Shown piece after piece: positions 21,360-32,201 of a stretch of DNA of 64,000 nucleotides. The translations under genes were made by a program, and so were the position numbers. The notes beneath the pieces are model-generated. The model did not search any database and had not been told where the DNA came from. It saw only the letters and a program-made list of their open reading frames with translations. Each line of letters starts with the position of its first letter. Position 1 is the stretch's first letter. The DNA lies in assembly GCA_963920765.1 (NCBI GenBank), contig OY987244.1, positions 17,402,358 through 17,466,357 on the forward strand. Reading direction: 5' to 3'. Origin of the DNA: Ulota crispa (Eukaryota > Streptophyta > Bryopsida > Orthotrichales > Orthotrichaceae).

Positions 21360-22056
21360 ACCCAAAAAAAATAAAATTCGAACTTCTGTAAAAGACACCA
21401 GAAAAAGGAAAGAAAATTACTAGGGAAAAGCGGAGGAGAAGGAAAAGCATGCAGCTTTCTGGAGGATTGGATTTTCAGAAATCTGGAAATCTTCTAGGTT
21501 CTTTGATTTGATGTAATGTTCTGCTTTTTGTTTTTGTTATTTGGTGAATCGGGGACTGTGTAGAATATTGAGGTAGAGTTTATGATTATTTTATTTGAGA
21601 AAGACTGATTATGTTGAAAAAATAGATTGTTTACAAAGTTCTTCGTTTTTGTCTTGAGGTGTAAAGAAGTAGAGTATTAGGAGCATTTGAAACTGCCATT
21701 CAAATTGTAGAAATGGTAGGTGCAGATGAATATATACCATATTTTAATAAAATTTGATATATTCATGTCCTTGAATACTACAGATTCTCTGATCTTTTGC
21801 ATATAGTTTCCCCAAAAGTGTTGCTTATATAATGATTTGGGATGTGACTCACAGTGTTTTGCAAATACTTCTCAATATTTTGCAGCTACTTCTCAGTGCT
21901 TTGCAAGACAAAATGTTTTTTGGACTATTCCTTATGGATTTTGGATAGCCGAATGAGATATATTGCGATTTGTGTATAAAATTGGAATTATGCATATGAT
22001 AATGAAATTGAGAGTTACTATTGCAAGGGAGTTTTCATTAAACAATATTAATTTTA

Positions 22057-22488
22057 GGGAATTGATGTGTACCACACCCTTTCAATTACTATACCACACT
22101 CTTTCAATTGCTGTACCACACCCTAGAGTAAATTTTAGATTTCTATCATCAAAAAGCTGGATTTGAGAATTTGAAATTCAGATTTGGACTTGAAGACCAT
22201 GATTTAGTCTAGAACCACAAAAAAAAGTTGCAATTCAACAACACCCAATGAGAAAGTTTAGTTAGGGAGAAAAGTGTTACTTTTACTTTTGTTTGTAAAA
22301 AAGATAAGCTTTTTCATTGAGTGTTGTTGAATTGCAACTTTTTTTGTGGTTCTAGACTAAATCATGGTCTCTAAGTCCAAATCTGAATTCCAAAATCTCA
22401 AATTCATCTTTTTGATGGTAAAAATCTAAAATTTACTTTAGGGGTGTGGTATAGTAATTGAAAGGGTGTGGTACACATATCAAGTCCC
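22057..22488. mobile_element. GGGATTGATATG foldback MITE (Harbinger-like), copy 2
   Basis: Termini GGGAATTGATGTGTACC and GGTACACATATCAAGTCCC, flanked by TTA on both sides, the classic PIF/Harbinger target. Near-perfect palindrome of 432 bp. TACCACACCCTTTCAATTAC is repeated inside each end. Confidence 0.85.
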
Positions 22489-23792
22489 TTAATTTTATAC
22501 AATCAAGTGTAGCCACTTTATGCATGTTGTACACACTTTGCATTGTGTCTCTCAATTTCCAATGACCTTTTGCCCTCCATTTTCTTTACCTTTTCCTCCC
22601 CCTCCCACCTTTGAAATTCAAATTTGGGGTGACGGACGAACACCCAATGCTGGACATCCAGTGCTTTATAACAGAGAAATTTGAACGTCGATTTATATTA
22701 CCTTACGGGCAGACGACCCATGCTTTATATTGAAGATTTGTTCCTTATTCCTTAGATTGTCAATATTTGGGAATTTTTTAGTAAATGCAGGAAGTCTTTT
22801 TGGCTATAATGATAAATGGTTATGTGGAGCAGGTGGCAATTAGAAGGTGGCAATTAGGAGGTATTCAAAAATATCAATATGACATGGTAGATCCAAGCAG
22901 ATATGATCAATTCGTGTACCTGAAGCTGAAGTCTGATCTGTGCTCCCTCTTAATTCGCTCATGGTAAAGCCATTTCAATGCAAATATTTCAAACATAGCA
23001 GCCGACCTAGTTTTACTTAATACATACTGCAGTTACAGTAAAGGTTGGGCCACAGTCAAAGCCAAGGAATCACAAAGTAACAGATTTCATAACCTCCGCA
23101 AATACGCGACCGTTTTGCCATTTCAATACCAGTAGCTTCAACTTCCGCACCGTACACCCAACTGTGCTGGTATAGATTCAAGTTTCATTTCACACCCCAC
23201 ATAATTGCATAGAATTGCGCAAGAATCTAAAACCCTAGCAAAAGTTATACCACTAACATACTACTAAGCTCCTCGTTACAAAGAATGTACCAAGGTGTTA
23301 TTCTCGTCTTCGTCACAGACTTCAAGTCAGCAAGATGTTTACAGTCTTTGACTCAGCTCAAGTGATAAAAATACAAACTTCTGAGTGTGGGCATGCCGCT
23401 CACACTTTTTATTCTTGGCCTACATAACAGCAAAAACTACAGGTTAGAAACAAAGATAGCTTAAGCTTTTGGTTGAACACGCATCACAACTTAAAAAGAA
23501 GCCTCAGTAGACATTGGAAAGATTTTCATCATCGCATGCGTGAAGGAAATTTTGGGTAGTGCAATAGTAAGCCGGGCCATAAACAGAATTCAAGATGCTA
23601 ATTCTAGATGAACGTTAAAATGGAACCGTACTTCTAACCCCCGTACCTGGAATGAATGTGTCTGTGCCAGTGCAGAGCCAACAGACACAAATAGGTGGAA
23701 TGGCGACTTCTTTCTCCGCTTTCCATCATGTCGAAAACCCCATAACCTGCACGGCGATTTACAGTGTCGAATCCCAAAGTTTACCCCGTCTT
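22489..23792. other. Spacer between convergent AIFM2-like and PPR genes
   Basis: No exon or bordered repeat recognised. The right part (about 23000-23790) is less AT-rich and probably contains the PPR 3'UTR. Confidence 0.4.
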
Positions 23793-26198
23793 TCAGCCAA
23801 CCTTATTTTCCCGGTTAGCCAGAAACCTGACTCTCTTTACCTTCTGAGCTTCCTCAACTCTGCCCTCTTTCCTAAGAGAATCTATAAGAGAGCTGTAGGT
23901 TACAGCATCAGGAGCGACCTTCTTCGTTGTCATGGTCCTAAAAACTGTGAGCGCATGATTGATCTTACCGCCTTTAGCAAGGACATCCATGAGTGAAGTA
24001 TAAGCTACAACATCAGGTTCACAGCCTTCCTCTGCCATTTTGGTGAAAACACTGAATGCCTCTTCTAATCTTCCGGCTTTTCCAAGCCCATCAAGAAGAG
24101 AGCTGTATGTGATAAGATCCGGCAACACGTTCCGACTCTTCATGCTGTCCACCACCTTGCAGGCCTCGTCTACACGATTGGATTTCACAAGCCCGTTGAC
24201 CATGACATTATAAACAAACGTATCAGGGACCAAACTGCTTCCATCCAGCTCATTGAAAACCTGCAAGGCCATGTGGATTTTCTCATCTCTGACGAGAGCA
24301 TCAAGTAAGGTTTTGTAAATCCCCAATGAAGGCACCCACGACTCTTCTTTCATCCTCCCGAAAGTCTCCAAAGCTTTCTCCACGTCGTTGGACTTGCAGA
24401 GACAACTGATCACTAAACTATACGTGGCCACATCAGGAACGCAACCTTTACTAATCATTTCGTCATAAAAGCTCAAGGACTCCTCCAATTGGTCTCTCCT
24501 TGAAAAGGAAGCCATGAGAGAAGAGTAAGTCACAACAGAAGGCTCGCAACCCTGATTCTCCATCTCCCGTAGCAGCGTCACCGCCTGCTCCAATTGCCCA
24601 GCCTTGCCGAGCCCATCAATTAAGGTAGTGTAAGTGACCACGGTTGGAGCACATTCATGCTTCTTCATCACGTCCAGCAGTTTGACAGCTTCATCCACAT
24701 GTCCGTTGTGCATAAAAGCAGACATCAAAGTGTTGTACGTTATCTCGCTAAGTGACTTGAATCCCAGCGAGGGATCTTCTGCAACCACTTCCACAGCGGC
24801 CTCAGAAGAATCCACCCTCTTCTCTACCATCTCTTTAATGAGTGTGAGAACCTTATCCATGTGACCACCTTTGCCAAGGACATCAATCAAGGTATTGTAG
24901 GTGAAAACATCAGGAACGGCCCCACGCTTTTTCATGTCGTGAAACAGCTGCCAGGCTTCAGGTTGGCGACTGGCTTTCCCCAAAACAGCAATCATGATGT
25001 TGTATGTGCACAGATTAGGCACTAATCCCTTATCCATCATCTCCTTGAAAAGACCGCATGCCATGTCCGCTTCACCAGCTTTACCCAGTCCATCAATAAG
25101 AGTGTTATAAGCAATGGCATCAGGAGAACAACCATTCTCCTTCATTTCCACAAAGACTTCACATGCTTCCTCTAATCTCCCAGCCTTCGCCAGACCGTTA
25201 ACAAGCGTAGTATACGTCACCACATTCGGCACACAACCAAGAGCCTTCATTCCTGTAAAAGCCTTGCAAGCTTCCTCAACATTTCCAGCTTTCGAAAGTG
25301 CGTCGATCAACACTGTGAAGCTCTGCACTCCTGGATTAACCCCTGCCTGAATCATATCTTGCACTGGCTCCGACGCCAGATACAGCCTCCCAGATCTAAT
25401 AAAACCATGCACAAGTACGCGAAACGTTTGCGCATCAGGTGTAACCCCTAATTGACCTAATTTCCCAAACACAATCACACTGCTATGATACAACCCGCCC
25501 TTCACAAGAAGCTCCAGCACAAAGTTGCACATACTGATACTCGGACGACAGCCAAAACTTTGCATCTGATTGAAAAGCTCAAGAGCACCGGGTATGTTAC
25601 TCCCTCGGCCATAAATCCGTAGCAGCGATGTGATGAGATGCGTCGAGATCGCATGTCCATCTTTCCACATGGCGACTAATAATCGATTCACTGGCTCTAT
25701 CTCCTGCGATCCAGCAAGCCGTTTGATCATTAAATTGTACGTCCCTAAGGAATGGCGGTATCCTTCCTGTTGCCCTGCCCATGCGAAAAAATACCGAGCA
25801 AGCTTGAGATCCTTTTGTTTCATCACAACGTCGCATACAAGCGCAGGACTGAGCTTGAACTTCAGCCGCTCCAGCTGCTTCCCCGTTTCCGCATCCCATT
25901 TCCGTCGCCTGATTACTCCGTTTATCTTTTGCAGCTTGAATTTGTTCGCAAGCTCAGCTACTTTCACCTCACCAATCTCGGATACGACCAGCCTTGGAAT
26001 CCGAATGTTTGTTGTTAACGTTCGGTGTCCGAAACCAAAACAGTCAGTCGCGGAACGGAGGGGGACGGTGCCATTCAAGACAAACCCTAACCCGTGCCCA
26101 TGGAGGTGAGGAATCGAGGAATGCTGCTTGCAATAGGCAGCCGTGACCGCGTGTTGCATACTCCTTGAATGCCATCTCCGCACGGCAACGGGCAGCAT
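23793..26198 (-). CDS. P-class pentatricopeptide repeat protein, organellar
   Basis: RNA-binding helical-repeat protein, expected in mitochondria or plastids, where P-class PPRs stabilise or process specific transcripts. Intronless, 801 aa from the ATG at 26198; the frame stays open 11 codons further upstream, but only with a TTG start. The N-terminus (MLPVAVRRWHSRSMQHAV) is Arg-rich without acids, like a mitochondrial presequence. About 18 motifs of 35 aa run from near residue 140 to the end, for example VVTYTTLVNGLAKAGRLEEA, AIAYNTLIDGLGKAGEADMA and LITYSSLLDGLGKAGRLEEA. No E, DYW or SMR domain follows, so editing or nuclease activity is not expected. One motif is lengthened by about 18 residues (VDSSEAAVEVVAEDPSLGF). 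No Arabidopsis orthologue is assigned. Confidence 0.93.
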   Translation of the reverse strand: MLPVAVRRWHSRSMQHAVTAAYCKQHSSIPHLHGHGLGFVLNGTVPLRSATDCFGFGHRTLTTNIRIPRLVVSEIGEVKVAELANKFKLQKINGVIRRRKWDAETGKQLERLKFKLSPALVCDVVMKQKDLKLARYFFAWAGQQEGYRHSLGTYNLMIKRLAGSQEIEPVNRLLVAMWKDGHAISTHLITSLLRIYGRGSNIPGALELFNQMQSFGCRPSISMCNFVLELLVKGGLYHSSVIVFGKLGQLGVTPDAQTFRVLVHGFIRSGRLYLASEPVQDMIQAGVNPGVQSFTVLIDALSKAGNVEEACKAFTGMKALGCVPNVVTYTTLVNGLAKAGRLEEACEVFVEMKENGCSPDAIAYNTLIDGLGKAGEADMACGLFKEMMDKGLVPNLCTYNIMIAVLGKASRQPEAWQLFHDMKKRGAVPDVFTYNTLIDVLGKGGHMDKVLTLIKEMVEKRVDSSEAAVEVVAEDPSLGFKSLSEITYNTLMSAFMHNGHVDEAVKLLDVMKKHECAPTVVTYTTLIDGLGKAGQLEQAVTLLREMENQGCEPSVVTYSSLMASFSRRDQLEESLSFYDEMISKGCVPDVATYSLVISCLCKSNDVEKALETFGRMKEESWVPSLGIYKTLLDALVRDEKIHMALQVFNELDGSSLVPDTFVYNVMVNGLVKSNRVDEACKVVDSMKSRNVLPDLITYSSLLDGLGKAGRLEEAFSVFTKMAEEGCEPDVVAYTSLMDVLAKGGKINHALTVFRTMTTKKVAPDAVTYSSLIDSLRKEGRVEEAQKVKRVRFLANRENKVG

Positions 26199-26400
26199 TA
26201 TCCGTGGCAGAAGAGTGAATTGGAATTGCAAAACGTGCTCTCTCTCACCTGCGACGAATTAGATCGCCCGGCAGCGACGGAGCTTGGCTGTCCAGGCATC
26301 ACGAGCGGAAAGGTCGAATTGCAGCGACGCTACTGCCATTATCGCTAAGAAGATCAAGCCGGAGTTGCTGTGTCGCAATGCTGCAACTCCGGCAGGTGTG

Positions 26401-26432
26401 TCTCTCTCTGTCTCTGTCTCTCCGCCACAGTC
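26401..26432. repeat. TC-rich microsatellite upstream of the PPR gene
   Basis: TCTCTCTCTGTCTCTGTCTC stretch about 200 bp before the PPR start codon, on its 5'UTR/promoter side (GA-rich on the sense strand). Confidence 0.7.
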
Positions 26433-26542
26433 TCCGAGCACTCTGTCTGCTCCGAGCTTCGACTTCTCCGAAACAAGAGCCTGCGGAGTCCAGACGACTG
26501 AAAGGATGTAAACTAGTATGAACTCAGAATTAATATTCGACC

Positions 26543-26944
26543 TTAACCCCCGAACGCCCTTTGCGGCCGTAATGTGCTGTTTTGCCGGTATTTGGGGACG
26601 TCTCCGCATTTTCAAACTTTCGTGTACATTGATGACTTGTAAGAAATTTCAAGTTGGATCTGTTTGTGCATTTTTTTTGAGAAGAGACCCTGTCAAATTC
26701 CACATGTTGAGGTTTGTATCCACACTTGCATATAGTATAGGTATGGTACTTGATTTCTACGTCAACAAGGTCACTTGCCTCCACAGCAACGCAAGCCGTA
26801 CCAGACACGTGGCCGTATTGCGGAATTGCATGGCTCATCTCTAGGTGGCCTAATGCCCATTAAAGTCGCCTAAATCATGCATATCCCATTTTGCTACAAA
26901 TACGTACCTATATCTTGGAGGCCCAAGGGCCTTTCAAGGGTTAA
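26543..26944. mobile_element. TTAA-flanked CCC-ended element (piggyBac-like), first of an abutting trio
   Basis: Left TTAACCCCCGAACGCCCTTTG, right AAGGGCCTTTCAAGGGTTAA. The terminal TTAA at 26941-26944 also opens the next element. No coding capacity. Confidence 0.7.
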
Positions 26945-27189
26945 CCCCTGAGCGCCAATGCCATATTCACTCAAATCCATACCCTTGTGTATTTAGTCTA
27001 ATAAAAGTATTACTTAAGTAGAGTCAAATAGCTTGAATTTTTTTTAAGTGGTAGTAGACACATGCCTATAGGTACATGAAAAAGTACAAGTCCTTTGACT
27101 TTATTATTAAAAAGTAGATAAGAGTCAAATGTGGACATTTTTAAAAACAAAGCGTCCCATTTATTGCATGTGGGGCAATTAGGGGTTAA
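26941..27189. mobile_element. TTAA-flanked CCC-ended element, second of the trio
   Basis: Left TTAACCCCTGAGCGCC, right GGGGCAATTAGGGGTTAA (TTAA at 27186-27189). Inner palindrome around AAGTATTACTTAAGT and the complementary pair ACTTTATTATTAAAAAGTAG. Confidence 0.7.
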
Positions 27190-27424
27190 TCCTTTGACCC
27201 CTGAATGGCCCGAAAGCCCTTTGCGGCCGTATGTACGGCCATTTGTAGAGACGTATTTGAGCTGTACTAAGGGCTTTCTAAAAAAATTATGCACCCATCA
27301 TCATACAACCCTTCAATATGTATGGTTGTAATACTTAATTTCTAGCTGATTCAAATTTTTGAATATTGGTTGCAACCATATTTGGTACCGTATCTCTAGA
27401 GCCCAATGGCCCTTCAGGGGTTAA
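27186..27424. mobile_element. TTAA-flanked element, third of the trio
   Basis: Opens at the shared TTAA (27186) and closes with GGCCCTTCAGGGGTTAA (27424). Contains GCCCTTTGCGGCCGTA, as in the element at 26543. The left terminus is irregular (TCCTTTGACCCCTGAATGG). Confidence 0.6.
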
Positions 27425-27519
27425 CGACCAGTTGATTTAACCCTTTAATGACAGATCAACCACTTTGTAGTCAATCCGGCCCCTTTTCCTCGTGTAGAAA
27501 GAGAATGGCAATGGATCTA

Positions 27520-27833
27520 AGGTAGGAGCACCCATAAAACGTCAAACTAAGGGTTTTGAACATGATGACTATTAATAAACAACTAGCAAATAATAAGATC
27601 CTATTAGGAACAGAAAAAAAATGAGTTTGCACTTTTGAATGTATTATTTGGATACTGTGAGAATAAGTTATGAATTTTTAAAGAGCAAACTACCATTGCA
27701 ACTATAACCACTTTTAAGATTTCATGTTCACACGTTGGACATCCTTGTCATTACATCTATTCACTTCCACAGATCTCCAAGATTTCAGAGGTGATAGTTA
27801 TGGGGACACTAACGCTTATGGGTGTACATACTT
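27520..27833. mobile_element. AGGTAGGAGCACCCATAA MITE, copy
   Basis: Left AGGTAGGAGCACCCATAAA after TA; right TTATGGGTGTACATACTT before TA. Body GGGTTTTGAACATGATGACT, CTAGCAAATAATAAGATCCT and AATGTATTATTTGGATA matches 39587-39897 in reverse. Confidence 0.8.
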
Positions 27834-27899
27834 TAAATTAGTATGAACTCAAAATTAGTATTCAACCTTAACCCTTTAACAACCGGTCAACTTAACCCT

Positions 27900-28148
27900 T
27901 TAACCCCTGAGCGCCCAAGGGGTCAAAATATGGCCTCTCAATTTTGAAAAATTTCCTTGTTTGACTGTTATAATCTTTTTCAATGGTACAATGAAAGGAT
28001 GTGTCATTTTCCTTGGAGCTCCAGGCCTATGTTCACTACCAATTGGTACGGTCCATTTTTGTGGATCTCTTTTAGGTGATAGTTTGATTGGAATGAGTTC
28101 TAAAGGGTTTGGATTTGAGTGAACTTGTGCTGGGCACTTAGGGGTTAA
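27900..28148. mobile_element. TTAA-flanked CCC-ended element (piggyBac-like)
   Basis: Left TTAACCCCTGAGCGCCCAAG, right CTGGGCACTTAGGGGTTAA. Length 249 bp, no coding capacity. Confidence 0.7.
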
Positions 28149-28332
28149 CGACTAGTTGACCACTTTGTGGTCAATCTGGCCCCTTTTCCCTACGTAGGAA
28201 GAGAATGGCAATGAATCTAGTGATTAGCCAAAGGGGACGTGTATGGGGAATTGGGAAGTGAAGAGTTTAGGATAATAACCAAGCCAATTTGAGGTGGCAT
28301 GTGGCCAGAGGGTTGAAAAAACTCAAAGAGTA

Positions 28333-29207
28333 CAGTGAGGTAGAATAAGTTTTAATCCACCTTGTTTTACCATTCAAAGGACTTAGCATTTTATAGAATG
28401 CAATTGGATTTTTTAGTATCTTATATCACCTATCTTTCATTCTTACACAATCCTAATCAAGCATACCAAATTTGAGTTTCAAATTACCAAAATCGTATTT
28501 TTGGTGGATTATTTTAGACATAGTTCATGGTTTTATATGATGATTGATTAAAAAACATTGGTGATGAATTTTTGAGATTAGATTGCATGGGTATGTAGAA
28601 AACATCCATACGCACATCTTTCTTTTTAACAAAAATCTCCAAAAAAGTCTCAAAATTCTCCTTATAGAGATTTCAATGTTGAAGTGATCATAACCAAATT
28701 TAGCAAAATAGATATTTCTTTATGGTAATTAGAGTTTGCTAATTGACTCATACATTATGATTGAGTTTGTAGCTTTGAGCATGATGATATGATTATTTTG
28801 CCAAAAGCTAACCAAAAAACAAATAAATCTATTTTATTAAATTTGGTTATGATCACTTCAACATTGAAATCTCTATAAGGAGAATTTTGAGACTTTTTTG
28901 GAGATTTTTGTTAAGAAGAAAGATGTGCGTATGGATGTTTTCTACATACCCATGCAATCAAATCTCAAAAATTCATCACCAATGTTTTTTAATCAATCAT
29001 CATATAAAACCATGAATTTTGTCTAAAATAATCCACCAAAAATATGATTTTGGTAATTTGAAACTCAAATTTGGTATGCTTGATTAGGGTTGTGTACGAA
29101 TTAAGGATAGGTGATACAAGATACTAAAAAATCCAATTGCATTCTATAATATGCTAAGTCATTTGAAGAGTAGAACAGGGTGGACTAAAGCTTATTCTAC
29201 CCCACTG
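28333..29207. mobile_element. Palindromic foldback MITE, Tc1/mariner-like, copy 2 (875 bp)
   Basis: Ends CAGTGAGGTAGAATAAG and CTTATTCTACCCCACTG, flanked by TA (28331-28332, 29208-29209). Arms of about 390 bp are complementary. The loop near 28770 shares GAGTTTGTAGCTTTGAGCATGA with the complement of the loop in the 61248 copy. Confidence 0.85.
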
Positions 29208-29426
29208 TATTGGATGAAAATACACCAATGAATGCAAAAAGATGGCCATAACAACTATAGAGTGAGCATAATTCTTAGTGCATAACACTAAACCCTATAT
29301 AAGATACTTCCATTTGTATGGTCAGCTTTGTGGTAGGCATATGTATTCAACAATTTTAAAATTTCCCCCAAATGGCCATATAAAGGATTGCCCACCCCCA
29401 AAATCGACCACAATGGTTAAAAGGTA

Positions 29427-29729
29427 AAGGTAGGAAAACCATAAGCGTTAGTTTAAGGGTTTTGAACATGATGACTATTAGTAAAAATCTAGCAAATTAT
29501 AGGATCCTCTTAGCAACAAACAAATAATGAGTTTGCACTTTCAAATGTATTATTTGGATACTGTGAGAATAACTTGTGAAATTTTAAAGAGCAAACTACC
29601 ATTGTACCCATAACCAACACTAAGGTTTCATATTCACATGTTGTACATCCTTATAATTACATCTATTCACTTCCCCAGATTTTCCGAGATTTTAGGGGTG
29701 ATGGTTATGGGTGTTGGGTGTTGCTACCT
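29427..29729. mobile_element. AGGTAGGAACACCCATAA MITE, copy
   Basis: Left AAGGTAGGAAAACCATAAGCG after TA, right TATGGGTGTTGGGTGTTGCTACCT before TA. Near its right end it carries GTGATGGTTATGGGTG, the sequence that is amplified in the minisatellite at 42829. Confidence 0.8.
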
Positions 29730-29770
29730 TACCATCCAGGCAATGATGGAGATGCTCATAACCAATCTTG

Positions 29771-30690
29771 TTAACCCCTAAATGACTATTTGTCCATTTG
29801 AGGGACAATGGATTTCGGGCATGTACCTATGGTTAAACTATTTTGTGCAATTTTTTGAAACTTTTATTGTAGGTGGAGAATTCAAAGATCTATGTGAGCA
29901 TCTAATTTTTTCTTCATTTCGACATTTGACGAAGAAATTATGCATGATTTTATGAAAATTTAGGGAGGATTGCCCGTCTGGGCTGCCCAAAAATTTCTTT
30001 AAAAATTACATTTTTTGAATTTCATTTTTTGAAATTGGTTCTTTAGATTTTTTTATACGTGAGAAGCTTTGAATCATTCAATTTCAATCAATGAGATGAA
30101 AGTTATGAGGAGTCTTTGTTTGTGGGTAGTTAGGGATTCTCTACTCTAAAATAAACTTTGAAGTCCTTTATTTTACTCAATTTTCATTGTTTTGGAAAAA
30201 ATAAATAAACCTAAGGAAGTAGATTGTTTATTACAACATTATAACCGTTGGGATTAGCATTTTTCATTTTAATAATTAAATTCTTAACAATTTAGTGATT
30301 TGAATCATTCTCTACTTCTTTCTACTTACTATTTTTTTCTCATGGGTTGTATAGTTCCAATTGATTTGAAAATTCTTGCACATATAACTAACTTGATCTC
30401 CTACATGGGAAAAATAAACCTCAACTTTGTGTAGAGTAATTTTTTTGATGTAAGAGTGGTTAAAGACTTTTGAAATTTTTGAACAGTAAGGAAAAAAACT
30501 TTTTTTACACTTCAAATGTAAATATCTCACTCCTCTATATCTAAATTGACATTATTTTTTCCCACAAGTTCCTCTAAAAATCTAGAGCAAGATCCTACGG
30601 CTGGATTTTGAAAAAAATAAATTTTCCTACTTTTCTACTCATTCCCTCAGAAGTGGCAGTTATCAGAATCTTCAATATCTAACAGCAGAA
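29771..30690. mobile_element. TTAA-type piggyBac-like element, right end lost
   Basis: Starts TTAACCCCTAAATGAC. Over roughly 900 bp it is the reverse-complement match of 47695-48630 (GGGAGGATTGCCCGTCTGGG, CTCTACTCTAAAATAAACTTT, GATCTCCTACATGGG, AGATCCTACGG). No closing GGGGTTAA is found, so the right border is approximate. It ends about 320 bp before the bestrophin start codon. Confidence 0.7.
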
Positions 30691-31013
30691 TCTTCAAGAA
30701 GCTTTATGACCTAATTTTGGGACAGTCAGACAAACCGTAGACACCGACGCGTGCCAACGGTTTTATGCAATTTTTCTTATTGACGTCGCCGTGGGGCATT
30801 TGAATTTTGTTTGTGTTTTTTGGAAGTTCGTTGCAAAGGTTTTCGGCAAGTTTCAGAGATAGCGAGATTCATACAAATTCTCAAGAGATATCGTGAGGCT
30901 CGCGTGGTTGTGATAAGTAGCACAGGATGCTTTCAATTGCGGGATTAGTGATGCGCAATCTTCTTCTTCACCGCGTGCGAATTTTTTGATGAGGAGCTTT
31001 GCAAGGGCGGACC

Positions 31014-32201
31014 ATGGCGATGAGCACCTTGCAGCAAACTGTCAACAGGACACCCGTGGCTGTGGCGATGGCGGATTCTCATCAATTTCTGGTGCCTTCA
31101 AAGTTGCGAATTAGGGTTGGACATCATTGGTCTCCGCGAAGGAAGCTCTATGCGGTGGTGAGCGCGGCCAGCAAGCACAACATTGGTGGCTATTTGGATC
31201 CGACGGTGGCGGACAAGGAGAAAGAGGAGGCGATGGAGTACAGGAGGATGGTGTTTGATCACGAGGATTGGATTCGGCACAGGAGCAGTGCCAGGCACGG
31301 GCGGCATTTGTTCTCAATCGCATCGTCTAGGGTTATAATGGCGCTTGGACCTCCGGTGTTCTCTCTCAGTGCCGTGGCGGCTGTCGTCACAATCTACAAC
31401 GAAGCTCTATCATCGAACATGCTACCCGCATGGCTGCCTCTTCTGCGCATTTCAAGCCTGCCGTTCTCACTCACAGCACCAGCACTGGCACTGCTACTCG
31501 TTTTCAGGACAAACGCTTCGTATGCCAGGTTTGACGAAGGTCGGAAGGCATGGGGCATGAATATGAACCGATCCCGAGACGTGTGCAGGCAAGCCCTAAC
31601 TTTCATGCGCTCCCCTGCAGATGCATCCAGGCTGAAGAGCTTTTTGCACTACGCCGCTGCTTTTTCATACACTTTGAAGAGTCATTTGTGTCAGGGCGGA
31701 GATTTGGAGGCAGAGTTAGAGGGCTTACTGGACGAAGACGAGCTTGCCTCCGTTCTGTCGGCCTCTCATCGACCGAACTACGTGTTGCAAGTTATGTCCG
31801 AGCTCGTTTACAGCTCCAGTATGGGCGACATGGAGAGGGCGAACATGGACCGAAACTTGACACAGTTTCATGACAACGTTGGCTCTTGTGAGAGGATTTT
31901 CAAAACTCCCATACCTTTGTCATACACGAGGCTTACTTCAAGGTTTCTGGTCATATGGCATATAGCACTACCGTTCGGGTTATGGGATCAGTGCAGATGG
32001 CTTGTCATCCCGGCCGTCTTTTTTAATGCTGCAGCTTTGCTGTGCATCGAAGAGGTAGGGGTGCTTATTGAGGAGCCATTCTCTTCGCTCGCTCTTGGTT
32101 CCATCTGCCTTACCATCAGGAGCAACATCACAGGTCTGGTTGAAGCTCATACAGAATTTCTTCAAAAAACGAGCCGCAGAAGTTGCGAGGCCAAGCTTTG
32201 A
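31014..32201 (+). CDS. Bestrophin-like chloride channel (VCCN/UPF0187 family), chloroplast
   Basis: Voltage-dependent anion channel of the plant bestrophin-like group; Arabidopsis VCCN1 sits in the thylakoid membrane and balances charge during changes in light. Intronless, 395 aa. The ATG at 31014 was chosen because it sits in ACCATGG; an in-frame TTG 15 nt upstream is unlikely. Residues 1 to about 50 are basic, Ser/Ala-rich and poor in acids (transit peptide). Then YRRMVFDHEDWIRHRSSARH, first membrane span after VIMALGPPVFSLS, signature RTNASYARFDEGRKAWG (165-181), and the C-terminal RIFKTPIPLSYTRLTSRFL, WHIALPFGLWD and GVLIEEPF, the last being the conserved acidic patch of bestrophin-type channels. 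VCCN1 versus VCCN2 cannot be told apart here. Confidence 0.92.
   Translation: MAMSTLQQTVNRTPVAVAMADSHQFLVPSKLRIRVGHHWSPRRKLYAVVSAASKHNIGGYLDPTVADKEKEEAMEYRRMVFDHEDWIRHRSSARHGRHLFSIASSRVIMALGPPVFSLSAVAAVVTIYNEALSSNMLPAWLPLLRISSLPFSLTAPALALLLVFRTNASYARFDEGRKAWGMNMNRSRDVCRQALTFMRSPADASRLKSFLHYAAAFSYTLKSHLCQGGDLEAELEGLLDEDELASVLSASHRPNYVLQVMSELVYSSSMGDMERANMDRNLTQFHDNVGSCERIFKTPIPLSYTRLTSRFLVIWHIALPFGLWDQCRWLVIPAVFFNAAALLCIEEVGVLIEEPFSSLALGSICLTIRSNITGLVEAHTEFLQKTSRRSCEAKL

Larger units (their letters stand above)
27425..28221. repeat. Direct repeat of about 75 bp flanking two MITEs
   Basis: ACCACTTTGTAGTCAATCCGG...AGAGAATGGCAATGGATCTA at 27452-27518 recurs with few changes at 28155-28221. Between the copies lie the MITEs at 27520 and 27900. 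A second repeat (TAGTATGAACTC, then CAACCTTAACCC) occurs at about 26515-26550 and 27840-27875. Confidence 0.65.

Noticed and set aside
26199-26231. Eleven-codon upstream extension of the PPR frame
   Set aside because: It begins with TTG; the ATG at 26198 gives a normal presequence.
30999-31013. Upstream extension of the bestrophin frame
   Set aside because: It begins with TTG; the ATG at 31014 has a good initiation context.
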